A program made the position numbers and the translations under genes. This document shows, one piece after another, positions 34,585-42,465 of a stretch of 64,000 nucleotides of DNA; position 1 is the stretch's first letter, and every line of letters starts with the position of its first letter. The DNA is taken from assembly GCA_016705065.1 (NCBI GenBank), contig JADIYY010000003.1, positions 310,001-374,000 of the forward strand. Direction: 5' to 3'. The notes beneath the pieces are model-generated. The model was given only the letters and a program-made list of their open reading frames with translations, was not told the DNA's origin and made no database searches. Source of the DNA: Candidatus Aalborgiella aggregata (GTDB lineage Bacteria > Pseudomonadota > Gammaproteobacteria > Burkholderiales > Burkholderiaceae_C).

Positions 34585-35004
34585 ATGCATTCAATAGATT
34601 ACTTAAACAAATTTGGCGCAGACTGTTTACCTGGTTTGCTGGGCATTGTCTTCACCCATGCTGAGCCCGGCAAAATCGTCGCCGAGCTGGAAGTCAAACC
34701 CAGCGTGATGGCACCCAACGGCTTTTTGCACGCCGGCAGCATTGTCACCTTGGCCGACACCGCGTGCGGCTACGGCTGCCGCGGCAGCCTGCCCGAAGGT
34801 GCCAACGGCTTCACCACCATCGAGCTCAAATCCAACCACCTGGGAACAGCCCGCGACGGCACCATCATCGCCACCGCCACCGCCATTCACCTGGGCAAAA
34901 ACACCCAAGTATGGGACGCCACCGTCACCCACAAAACCACAGGCAAAACCATAGCCCTGTTCCGCTGCACGCAAATGGTGCTGTACCCCAAAGCCAAGGC
35001 TTGA
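34585..35004 (+). CDS. PaaI-family hotdog thioesterase
   Basis: A 139-residue single hotdog domain with 'MAPNGFLHAGSIVTLADTACGYG', containing the HAG motif and the catalytic-type Asp of PaaI enzymes, then 'GFTTIELKSNHLGTARDG'. It should hydrolyse an acyl- or aryl-CoA, releasing CoA. It lies 76 bp after the Crp/Fnr regulator gene and close to the ligase-Liv operon, so it may act on CoA esters made there; inference. Confidence 0.88.
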   Translation: MHSIDYLNKFGADCLPGLLGIVFTHAEPGKIVAELEVKPSVMAPNGFLHAGSIVTLADTACGYGCRGSLPEGANGFTTIELKSNHLGTARDGTIIATATAIHLGKNTQVWDATVTHKTTGKTIALFRCTQMVLYPKAKA

Positions 35005-35035
35005 AGCGGCTTGGCAGCCAAGTTTATATAAGAAA

Positions 35036-35086
35036 TTGGCCTCTAGCCGGCGTGGTTATTGCCTAGAGTGCTATTTTATTTATAGC
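35036..35086 (+). repeat. Dispersed intergenic repeat, copy 7
   Basis: Well-preserved copy with left AT arm (TTTATATAAG), GGCCTCTAGCCGGCGTGG, ATTGCCTAGAG and GCTATTTTATTTATAGC. It follows the thioesterase stop by 31 bp in sense orientation. Confidence 0.88.
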
Positions 35087-35226
35087 AAATGTGCTGTTTT
35101 TGCACCTACTTATTGATTTCAACTATTCTTTGATGTGAGATGTTTAAGCTAAATCAATTTGAATCGAAATAAATGACACTCTGTAATTGGAGATGCTATA
35201 TTCATTTGATTTCAAAGGTGATTTAA

Positions 35227-35970
35227 ATGTCGAAAAAAACTATCAATATTTCAACGCTATTAGGCGCCTTTTCAGTAATAGCACTTCTACAGGGATGTGT
35301 AACTGTTCCTAGCGATAACATAAAACGCACTTTTTCTCCTACATATCACATTGCAAAAATTACAGACTATCCTACTGTTGGTGACATAAAAACAATTGAA
35401 GTTGGCGAAAGTCTTGTTTATAAAGACAAACAAATTAGCATTCCAGCTATAGATATTGAACAGGTAATTGAACAAAATTTTACAAATTTTGGCAAAACAT
35501 ATTTGATAACAATCTTACCTGGACGATATGTAGAAAAGGGAAAAGACCTCAACGGAAAGTACTACGAAGCACCTGTTGGAAAAACGCTTGAAAATGGCAG
35601 GAAATTGCCGAAAGGAACTGGCGTTTATGTTGCAGACATTGACCCCCGAAAAACAGAGTTCTATGCCATGGCAAATACCACAACGCCATTGTCCTATCCG
35701 AGAGAGGGCATACCTTTTGTTAAGTCTGTCCAACAAACCCGCGACGAACTCAGCTTTAGAAAAGAACTTGTTTACACTGGCATTTCACAAACAGTGGTCA
35801 GCATACTTTACAGAGAATTTAAAGATGACCTTGCACGCCCAGCTTTCTCACAAGATTTGAAATATGACCTTAGTGAAAGCAAGGTGGTTGGTTATCGTGG
35901 CGCGCGATTTGAAATCATCAAGGCAACTAACCAAGGTTTAACTTACAAAACATTAAAGCAATTAGATTAG
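35227..35970 (+). CDS. AT-rich lipoprotein of unknown function
   Basis: A 247-residue protein with a lipoprotein signal (LLQGC, Cys at about 24). No domain recognised; it is rich in short beta-type segments ('GDIKTIEVGESLVYKDKQISIP'), suggesting a secreted all-beta protein. Codon use is clearly richer in A and T than that of the neighbours (many AAA, AAT, ATA, TTA codons), a sign of recent transfer. It stands between repeat copies 7 and 8. The upstream gap of about 140 bp after copy 7 is AT-rich and shows no clear promoter. Confidence 0.72.
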   Translation: MSKKTINISTLLGAFSVIALLQGCVTVPSDNIKRTFSPTYHIAKITDYPTVGDIKTIEVGESLVYKDKQISIPAIDIEQVIEQNFTNFGKTYLITILPGRYVEKGKDLNGKYYEAPVGKTLENGRKLPKGTGVYVADIDPRKTEFYAMANTTTPLSYPREGIPFVKSVQQTRDELSFRKELVYTGISQTVVSILYREFKDDLARPAFSQDLKYDLSESKVVGYRGARFEIIKATNQGLTYKTLKQLD

Positions 35971-36008
35971 TGCTAAACATATCTATTGGCTATTTATTAA
36001 GCACAAAG

Positions 36009-36059
36009 TAGGCTTCTAGCTAGCGTGGTTATTGCCTATAGTGCTATTAAAATTATAGT
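36009..36059 (+). repeat. Dispersed intergenic repeat, copy 8
   Basis: Copy with GGCTTCTAGCTAGCGTGG, ATTGCCTATAG and GCTATTAAAATTATAGT. It follows the lipoprotein stop by about 38 bp and runs up to 5 bp before the next start codon, sense orientation. Confidence 0.85.
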
Positions 36060-36064
36060 AAAGT

Positions 36065-36604
36065 ATGAGAACTGCTGTATTGGTGATTGATGTTCAACAA
36101 GGCTTGTGTGAAGGCGAGGGCAAGGCTTTTGATTGCGAAGGACTTATCAATCGCATCAACCTGGTGACCAGCAAGGCAAGAGCTGCTAGCGCGCCAGTCA
36201 TTTTTATTCAACACGAATCAACAGACGGTTATCTTGAGCATGGATCTGCCGATTGGCAGCTGGCAAACGGGCTGGTTGTAACGACCAGCGACATCAAGGT
36301 TCGCAAGACAACACCTGATTCTTTTTTGCGTACAGATTTAGAAGCATTGCTGCGCAACCGCGGCGTTGAACAGCTTGTCATTTGCGGCATGCACAGTGAG
36401 TATTGCATTGACACCACGACACGACGTGCGATGGCGCTGGGCTTCCCCGTTACGCTGGTGGAAGACGGTCACACTTCGGCGGGGAATGCGGCGATTACGG
36501 CAGAGCAGGTGATTCAACACACCAACGCAACCTTAACCCATATTTCCAGCTTTGGCCCGTGCACAACAACCATCCAAAGCGATTTGTTGGTCTTTGCGCC
36601 ATAG
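36065..36604 (+). CDS. Isochorismatase-family cysteine hydrolase
   Basis: A 179-residue isochorismatase-like hydrolase with the catalytic triad visible: D9 in 'LVIDVQQG', a Lys in 'DIKVRKTTPDSF', and the nucleophile Cys in 'CGMHSEYCIDTTTRRA' (the Cys before Ile-Asp-Thr). The family includes nicotinamidases and N-carbamoyl amidases; the substrate cannot be told. No ribosome site is visible: the start ATG directly follows repeat copy 8. Confidence 0.87.
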   Translation: MRTAVLVIDVQQGLCEGEGKAFDCEGLINRINLVTSKARAASAPVIFIQHESTDGYLEHGSADWQLANGLVVTTSDIKVRKTTPDSFLRTDLEALLRNRGVEQLVICGMHSEYCIDTTTRRAMALGFPVTLVEDGHTSAGNAAITAEQVIQHTNATLTHISSFGPCTTTIQSDLLVFAP

Positions 36605-36630
36605 CGAATGGCTGTTGAAGCGCCGCTCTA

Positions 36631-36665
36631 TTTGATGTCTAATCTTGCCAAGTTTAGACATCAAA
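36631..36665. repeat. 12-bp perfect inverted repeat
   Basis: TTTGATGTCTAA and TTAGACATCAAA form a 12-bp stem with an 11-nt loop, between the isochorismatase-like gene stop and repeat copy 9. Its right half overlaps the AT-rich left arm of the repeat. It could be a transcript-ending hairpin for the gene before it, though no T-run follows. Confidence 0.7.
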
Positions 36666-36716
36666 TTGGCCTCTAGCCATCGTATTTACTGCCTAAATTG
36701 CTCTTTAATTTATAGC
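36666..36716 (+). repeat. Dispersed intergenic repeat, copy 9
   Basis: GGCCTCTAGCCATCGTATT, ACTGCCTAAA and GCTCTTTAATTTATAGC. Lies in the convergent gap between the isochorismatase-like gene and the adhesin gene. Confidence 0.86.
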
Positions 36717-36741
36717 AATCGCCTTGCGCTTGTTTGCGAGC

Positions 36742-39700
36742 TTACCAACCCCAAGATGCCGCCAAATTCGTGACAACATGTTTGCTGCCGTTGTATGACA
36801 TGGCCGCTCGCACTGTAATACCAACAGATGTACGACGGATATATCCAAAAGCCAAAGCGTTTTCACCATTGAAGTTGGCTACCGATACGGCCACTTGATT
36901 TTCATCCGAAGAGCGTGGATCTGGAACCAAACCTGCCAATGCTGCGGCGGAGGCAATGCCTTTGCGCATGCGGGTATTGGATGCTGACAACTGCTCCATA
37001 TTCACAGCATCTTTGGGTGCTGAGCCAGCGGCGACATTGGTAATTTGGCGTTCTTGACCTGGACTACCGACAGAAACTTCGCCAACCGAGACCTGTGGCT
37101 CTTTCAAAATATCCACACGGTAAGTTTGTGCGCCACGCTCTGCCACAGAATCAGATCCAACTGCAGCGCTGTTGTTCGCCGTCACTTTGGTATTGCTACC
37201 CAAGGCTGTGGTTTTATCGCCTGTGGCTGATGCTGCTACGCCCACAGCGGTGCTGTTTACGCCAAACGCTTGACTCGATTGACCAAGGGCTGTTGTGTTC
37301 ACATTGCCGGCAATCGCATATTGTCCGGTTGCTGTGCTATTGGCGCCTGCAGCATAACTGCCTTGTCCACTGGCTGTGGAGTTGCTGCCCGCGGCGGTGC
37401 TGCCTTGACCAGTTGAGGTTGAGTTGCTACCCGATGCTTGAGAGCCCTGTCCACTGCTGGTTGCATTGGCGCCTGACGCGACGGCATTTTGACCCGTTGC
37501 TGTGGTATTGACATTGTTGGCCACACTGTTTTGACCGTATGTGCTGGCGTTCACACCCGTTGCTTGTGAATTTTGACCGTAGGCTGTGGTGTTGGTGTTG
37601 TTTGCCACACTGTTTTGACCATAGGTACTGGCATTCACGCCCGTTGCTTGTGCATTTTGTCCACCTGCGGTTGTGTTGACTGCCGTGGCTCTGGTTTCTT
37701 GGCCAAACGCACTGGCGTTTTCTGCTTTGGCTTTGGCATCTTGGCCTACTGCGGTCGTGCGCAATTCGTTTGCCGTTGCGTCTTGACCAACTGCAGTAGC
37801 CTGCTCAGCTTTGGCTGCACTGTCTTGTCCCAAAGCGGTGGCATTCTTGCTGTTGGCATTGGCATTTTGACCGACAGCGGTTGTATTTTTATCGGTCGCT
37901 GTGGCTTGTTGGCCTAATGCTGTCGAATCAGTGCTATTGGCTTTGGAATCTTGACCTATGGCTGTTGCACTGTCTCCGCTGGCATTGGCGCTTTGACCAG
38001 TTGCAGTTGCTTGGTAACCTGTAGCCTTTGCAAATTGACCAGTAGCAGTCGTGTATGAGTTATTAGCCGTACTATTTTGACCAATTGCCGTGGCTTCGTG
38101 ACCTGTAGCTTTGGCATCTTGACCAGTTGCAGTTGAATTGGTACCTGATGCTTTGCTGTTTTGACCCGTAGCGGTAGCGAGGTAGCCTGTCGCCTGCGCA
38201 TCTTGGCCTATAGCGGTTGTGTTCGTGTTGCTTGCTTTGGCGAAACTACCTGTCGCGGTTGAATTGCTGCCACTTGCAATTGACTCATAGCCGAGTGTTG
38301 TTGATTCTGTTCCAGACGACGTCGCATTCGTGCCTAATGTTGTTGTATGCGAGTTATTTGCAATTGCATTTCGACCAATAGCTGTTGAACCATCGCCAGT
38401 GGCTTTTGAGAGCTGACCGACTGCTGTGGTGTACTGGTTGTTTGCGATACTTTGTTGACCCAAAGCTGTACTCTGCAAACCAGTAGCTTCGGCTTTCTGG
38501 CCAAGTGCCGTAGTTCCCGTGTTATTTGCCAAACTTGCTTGACCAAATGCCGAAGCATTCTCAGCTGATGCTTCAGATTTTTGACCTGTTGCAGTTGCGT
38601 TCAATGCAACGGCTTTGCTGCCTTGACCAGTGGCAGTGGCGGCTTCAGCACTTGCTTCAGATTTTTGTCCCGTTGCAGTTGCGTTTAATGCAACAGCTTT
38701 GCTGCCTTGACCAGTGGCAGTGGCTGCCTCAGCACTGGCTTCAGATTTTTGACCAGTTGCGGTTGTGTTCAATGCAACGGCTTTGCTGCCTTGGCCAGTA
38801 GCTGTCGCTGCTTCAGCAGAGGCTTCAGATTTCTGACCCGATGCCGTGGCATTTAAGGCGGTGGCTTTGCTACCCTGTCCCGTAGCAGTTGCTGCCTCGG
38901 CCGACGCTTCGGATTTTTGTCCTGTGGCTGTGGCATTCAGAGCGGTGGCTTTGCTACCTTGACCGGTTGCAGTAGCGGCCTCGGCAGATGCTTCTGATTT
39001 CTGGCCTGTCGCCGTTGCATTTAAAGCGGTGGCCTTGCTGCCTTGGCCAGTTGCGGTAGAGGCTTCGCCTGATGCCAAAGATTTTTGACCCAAAGCCGTG
39101 GCATTGAGCGCGGTAGCTTGCGCGTTTTGACCCAATGCTGTTGCCGCTTCCGCAGTCGCACGTGAACCTGAACCTACTGCGGTCGTGTTCAAGGCTGTTG
39201 CCTGCGCATCCGCACCCAACGCGGTTGAATTAACACCAGTTGCTTTAGCGCCTGCACCTATTGCAGTTGAATTAACTTGCGTCGATTGCGCGCCTGCGCC
39301 CACAGCGGTGGAGGTGGATGTTGATGCCAGTGACCCATTGCCAATCGCCACCGCGTCTTTGTCCAAGGTGGTTGCATCACCCAAAGCTGAGCCAGCGCCC
39401 AAACCGGTGATCACACCATTGCCCATGGTGATGCCAGGTTGTCCGCCTGTGCCATCGGCTTTGCCTAATCTCAAATCGCCTCCCGCAGCGGACACTCCGC
39501 GTGTGGCAGCAAGATTTGTCGCAGTAACTTGCCCGCCCACATTCACATCACCGACCACACCTAAGTTATTTTTAAAAATAGAATCGCCAGTGACATCCGT
39601 ACCACCGGCTGTGACCTTGACAGTACCGGCAAATTCGGAATCGCAGTTTGGCAACCCATTAACTGTTTCATCTTGAGTTGCCAAGGCGATGCCTTTGTCG

Positions 39701-40122
39701 TAGGCGGCAACGTCATAACCTAATGCAACACCAGAACTCGTTAAAGCTATGGCTTGAGCGGCAGCATTCGCAATAATGCCTGCTGGCGTTCCAATCAAGG
39801 TTGCAGCAGCAGCGGCTTCGACTAGCCAACCAGCCGCATCGGCTGCGATTGCAACACCTGTTGCAATGTTGGCATTGCGGTTATCTTCTAATATGGCGCG
39901 TTGGTCTGCAATATTTCGGCTGTCATACTGCTGCGCACAAGCTGTACCACTTTGGTTGCTACTCAAAATGGTGGCGGTCGGCGTGGTTGGCGCCGCATTG
40001 ACCGGCTTGGTTTGAGCGGAGACTTGTGTTGCAAGCATTAGTGACACACAGATACACAACCCAACACAGGTCGCTTTAATTTTTAAACCATTTGCATAGG
40101 GTTTTGAATCAGGATTACGCAT
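36742..40122 (-). CDS. YadA-type trimeric autotransporter adhesin
   Basis: A 1126-residue surface protein. In order: signal peptide (about 1-36, ending VSAQ), an N-terminal domain of about 150 residues, a very long head made of 14-residue YadA-head repeats (about 215-985; pattern A-x-G-x3-A-x-(A/G/N)-x5), a neck/stalk ('TYRVDILKEPQVS', 'ITNVAAGSAPKDAVNMEQL'), and a C-terminal YadA anchor of four strands ending in Trp. Three copies should form an outer-membrane barrel that exports the head. AGAGG precedes the start. It is transcribed alone and convergent with the isochorismatase-like gene. Ligand unknown. Confidence 0.95.
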   Translation of the reverse strand: MRNPDSKPYANGLKIKATCVGLCICVSLMLATQVSAQTKPVNAAPTTPTATILSSNQSGTACAQQYDSRNIADQRAILEDNRNANIATGVAIAADAAGWLVEAAAAATLIGTPAGIIANAAAQAIALTSSGVALGYDVAAYDKGIALATQDETVNGLPNCDSEFAGTVKVTAGGTDVTGDSIFKNNLGVVGDVNVGGQVTATNLAATRGVSAAGGDLRLGKADGTGGQPGITMGNGVITGLGAGSALGDATTLDKDAVAIGNGSLASTSTSTAVGAGAQSTQVNSTAIGAGAKATGVNSTALGADAQATALNTTAVGSGSRATAEAATALGQNAQATALNATALGQKSLASGEASTATGQGSKATALNATATGQKSEASAEAATATGQGSKATALNATATGQKSEASAEAATATGQGSKATALNATASGQKSEASAEAATATGQGSKAVALNTTATGQKSEASAEAATATGQGSKAVALNATATGQKSEASAEAATATGQGSKAVALNATATGQKSEASAENASAFGQASLANNTGTTALGQKAEATGLQSTALGQQSIANNQYTTAVGQLSKATGDGSTAIGRNAIANNSHTTTLGTNATSSGTESTTLGYESIASGSNSTATGSFAKASNTNTTAIGQDAQATGYLATATGQNSKASGTNSTATGQDAKATGHEATAIGQNSTANNSYTTATGQFAKATGYQATATGQSANASGDSATAIGQDSKANSTDSTALGQQATATDKNTTAVGQNANANSKNATALGQDSAAKAEQATAVGQDATANELRTTAVGQDAKAKAENASAFGQETRATAVNTTAGGQNAQATGVNASTYGQNSVANNTNTTAYGQNSQATGVNASTYGQNSVANNVNTTATGQNAVASGANATSSGQGSQASGSNSTSTGQGSTAAGSNSTASGQGSYAAGANSTATGQYAIAGNVNTTALGQSSQAFGVNSTAVGVAASATGDKTTALGSNTKVTANNSAAVGSDSVAERGAQTYRVDILKEPQVSVGEVSVGSPGQERQITNVAAGSAPKDAVNMEQLSASNTRMRKGIASAAALAGLVPDPRSSDENQVAVSVANFNGENALAFGYIRRTSVGITVRAAMSYNGSKHVVTNLAASWGW
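38571..39092 (-). repeat. 84-bp tandem repeats in the adhesin head
   Basis: Six near-identical 28-residue units (two head repeats each; unit KSEASAEAATATGQ followed by GSKATALNATATGQ) recur every 84 bp. The protein is almost invariant between units, while many codons differ at third positions. Confidence 0.9.
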
Positions 40123-40180
40123 GTTTGGCCTCTTTTTGATTACTTTTGTATTGCTCTATTTACCGATGAACAAATTGGGT

Positions 40181-40194
40181 TTGATCTATATCAA
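40181..40194. promoter_or_regulatory. Perfect FNR/ANR box
   Basis: TTGAT-N4-ATCAA exact, in the divergent gap between the adhesin and the Sel1-like gene. On the plus strand a TACTAT -10-like hexamer (40217-40222) lies exactly 22 nt downstream, the class II layout; on the minus strand the hexamer at that distance is poor. It may therefore drive the Sel1-like gene, the adhesin or both. Confidence 0.65.
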
Positions 40195-40364
40195 ATGCGA
40201 TGATATGCTGCCTGTGTACTATTGCACTCATTTAAGTTTATTTTAAGATTTTCGTCGTATTAATGCTACATATTTTTACAAATTCGATATTCTCTGGTAA
40301 CACATCTGACAGTGATTGTGTAAATTTGTGGTTCTACAAGCAGTGTGGTTACACTCGCATCACC

Positions 40365-40970
40365 ATGAACTTAATCACCACCTTCAAAGTTGTATTTGTT
40401 TTGTTGACGGCAAACGTGTCGCTTGCATCGGGGCAAGCATTACCAAATGAGTGCGCCACAGACGTGCAAATTCCACTTTTGGCCAAAAGCGGGGCCGGCG
40501 ATAAGCAAGCCCAATTCATGCTGGGCTCACAACTTTTAACAGGTTTGTGCAGCGCCAGCGGCCAAAAAGATGTTGCAAAGGGGTTCAAATACATTAACCA
40601 GTCGGCAGCACAAAATTACCCGCCCGCCATGTACTTGGTTGGGGTTTCGCACTTAAGAAGAGGTCTAGAACAGCCTGGACTTGCCATGCTGTTTGGAGCA
40701 GCCAAAGGTGGCTTCAGAGAAGCCGAAATCATGCTTGGCACACTGTTTGCAAACGAAAAGTTTGCTAAAAAAAGCACGCTCAATGCCTATGGCTGGCTGG
40801 CTTTAGCTCGTCATCATTCAAGCAATGAAAAGCAGCAAAAGTTATTGGATGTCAAATTGGCCGAAGTTAAGGCGCGCATGAATGCCACAGAATTGTCCAA
40901 AGCGGAAGAAACAAAAACCAAGTTCATAGAAGAAATGGGCAACATTCCAGCATTCAGCGAAGCCCGTTGA
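40365..40970 (+). CDS. Exported Sel1-like repeat protein
   Basis: About 201 residues with a signal peptide (MNLITTFKVVFVLLTANVSLASG) and alpha-helical repeats of the Sel1/TPR type: 'AGDKQAQFMLGSQLL', 'GFKYINQSAAQNYPPAMYLVGVSHLRRG' and 'AAKGGFREAEIMLGTLFANEKFA', then 'AYGWLALA'. The ATG at 40365 is chosen because it begins the signal peptide; an ATG at 40263 would add 34 residues that do not resemble a signal. Probably periplasmic scaffold or interaction protein. A perfect FNR box is in the upstream gap. Confidence 0.75.
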   Translation: MNLITTFKVVFVLLTANVSLASGQALPNECATDVQIPLLAKSGAGDKQAQFMLGSQLLTGLCSASGQKDVAKGFKYINQSAAQNYPPAMYLVGVSHLRRGLEQPGLAMLFGAAKGGFREAEIMLGTLFANEKFAKKSTLNAYGWLALARHHSSNEKQQKLLDVKLAEVKARMNATELSKAEETKTKFIEEMGNIPAFSEAR

Positions 40971-41001
40971 CAACTGCTTTTAGCAATGTTTATGTATCAA
41001 A

Positions 41002-41052
41002 TTGGCCTCTAGCCACCATATATATTGCCTAGAATGCTATCATTGCTATAGC
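41002..41052 (+). repeat. Dispersed intergenic repeat, copy 10
   Basis: GGCCTCTAGCCACC, ATATATTGCCTAGAATGC and a GCTATCATTGCTATAGC end. It fills the convergent gap between the Sel1-like gene and ligB, ending 2 bp before the ligB stop codon. Confidence 0.86.
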
Positions 41053-41054
41053 AA

Positions 41055-41903
41055 TCAAAACTTCTCAAGCGCTAGCAAACCTGTTGCCGTGTTGGAAATA
41101 GGGATGTGATAGTTACTGTGGACTTTGCGGACACCGGAGTCCGCACCTGCGGTGAGTGCCGCGCGCATGGCTAGCCACATTAATAGCTCTACGCCTTGGG
41201 TGCCGGTTTTTTCGACCAGTTCGTGGATGCTGAATTGCGTGGCCCATTCGGGGTTGGACAGCAGGCTTTCCATGAATTGCAAATCGAATTCCTTGTTGAT
41301 GAAGCCGGCGCGTTCGCCGTCTAGCTGGTGGCTGAGCCCGCCTGAGCCGATGAAGGCTACCGTTTTGCTGCTGTCCCATGCGGCTACGGCTTCGCCCACG
41401 GCTTTGGCCATGGCGTAGACGCGACTGGCTTTGGGCAGGGGGAACTGCACTGTGTTGATGCAGATGGGCACGACGGTGACAGGGCACGCACCCTCTGGCC
41501 ACAGCAATTTCAAAGGCAGGGTGCAGGCATGGTCTACCAACATTTCTTGGCAGGTGACGATGTCGAATTCTTTGTCGATCAAATGGTTAACGATTTGCCA
41601 CGACAGATCAACCTCGCCCTTGAACGGTGGCAGGGTGGGGATGCCCCAGCCTTCGTCGGCATTGTTGTACTGCGCGGCAGCACCCACAGCGAAAGTGGGC
41701 ATTTTGTCTAGGAAGAAATTCAGGCCGTGGTCGTTGTAAAAAATGACGACCACATCGGGTTTGACTTTGCCCAGCCAATTGTGAATGGGTGGAAAGCCGT
41801 CGAAGAATGGCTTCCAGTACGGCTCTTGCTGAATGCCTTTGTGAATGGCGCCGCCAATGGCGGGTATGTGTGATGTACCGACGCAGCCGATGATTTTGGC
41901 CAT
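41055..41903 (-). CDS. ligB: Extradiol dioxygenase large subunit LigB/PmdB-like
   Basis: A 282-residue class III (LigB-type) ring-cleaving dioxygenase subunit. Iron ligands are visible: H12 in 'GTSHIPAIGG', His in 'IFYNDHGLNFF', and a Glu in the later 'HELVEKTG' region; the catalytic His lies in 'GSGGLSHQLDGERAG'. It matches protocatechuate 4,5-dioxygenase beta subunits, though gallate or related catechols cannot be excluded. It lies 49 bp downstream of ligA in the same direction; no other genes of the 4,5-cleavage pathway are in the window. Confidence 0.9.
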   Translation of the reverse strand: MAKIIGCVGTSHIPAIGGAIHKGIQQEPYWKPFFDGFPPIHNWLGKVKPDVVVIFYNDHGLNFFLDKMPTFAVGAAAQYNNADEGWGIPTLPPFKGEVDLSWQIVNHLIDKEFDIVTCQEMLVDHACTLPLKLLWPEGACPVTVVPICINTVQFPLPKASRVYAMAKAVGEAVAAWDSSKTVAFIGSGGLSHQLDGERAGFINKEFDLQFMESLLSNPEWATQFSIHELVEKTGTQGVELLMWLAMRAALTAGADSGVRKVHSNYHIPISNTATGLLALEKF

Positions 41904-41952
41904 GATGAATCTCCTGAATTTTTAAACGTTGTTAGTTTGCATGGGCCAGAAT

Positions 41953-42306
41953 TTATTTGCCCGCTGCGACCAGTTTGGCGCGGAACTCTTCTTTGCTCAT
42001 GCCAGTTTGCTGGGCACCGATGTCCTGCATGTCTAACCCAAAAATGCCGGCAAACTTGGCCAAGTAATACGCATTGCCACCGGCGGCGATGAGCTGCAGC
42101 ACGTTTTTGGCGCGGATGGCGGCGGCTTGCGGCTCGGTTAAGTTGTATTTGCGCATGTAGGCTTCTTCGTCTTTCAAAAACTCAGCGCGACATTCGGCGG
42201 AGTTGAACGAGAAACACATTTTGTTGAGTGCGTAGCCTTTTTTGGCTTGCTCGCCGTCAAACGGGGTTGTGCCAAAAATGGAGGGCAATTTGTTGTTTTG
42301 TGCCAT
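41953..42306 (-). CDS. ligA: Extradiol dioxygenase small subunit LigA/PmdA-like
   Basis: A 117-residue LigA-type alpha subunit that, with LigB, forms protocatechuate 4,5-dioxygenase. 'GYALNKMCFSFNSAECRAEFLKDE' and 'ALIAAGGNAYYLAKFAGIFG'-type stretches match. The ATG at 42306 follows AGGAGA closely; an upstream in-frame start at 42381 would add 25 residues with no ribosome site. The 160-bp divergent gap to bacteriohemerythrin holds an FNR-like box with a -10-like TATCCT also on this strand (42330-42335), 21 nt downstream. Confidence 0.9.
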   Translation of the reverse strand: MAQNNKLPSIFGTTPFDGEQAKKGYALNKMCFSFNSAECRAEFLKDEEAYMRKYNLTEPQAAAIRAKNVLQLIAAGGNAYYLAKFAGIFGLDMQDIGAQQTGMSKEEFRAKLVAAGK

Positions 42307-42356
42307 GTGGTGTCTCCTAGAAACCCAATAGGATAGTTGGCTAAAGCGATGGCTAT

Positions 42357-42370
42357 TTGATGTAAAGCAA
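42357..42370. promoter_or_regulatory. FNR/ANR-like box before bacteriohemerythrin
   Basis: TTGAT-N4-AGCAA, 9 of 10 consensus bases. On the plus strand TATCCT at 42393-42398 starts exactly 22 nt downstream (class II position; predicted start of transcription about 42405). The same hexamer appears at 21 nt on the ligA side. Confidence 0.6.
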
Positions 42371-42465
42371 ATAAACATCACTGTTTTGCATTTATCCTTT
42401 GCCCCTTGTTGGGCGTTGGCAGCGCTCTGATATGGACATCTTTATTGCTTGAAAGAAACCGCACA

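Noticed and set aside
38571..39092. CRISPR-like array
   Set aside because: The 84-bp periodicity is coding, in frame throughout the adhesin head, with no spacer pattern.
41113..41502. Arg/His-rich open frame within ligB
   Set aside because: Overlaps the conserved ligB frame and has the composition of an out-of-frame translation.
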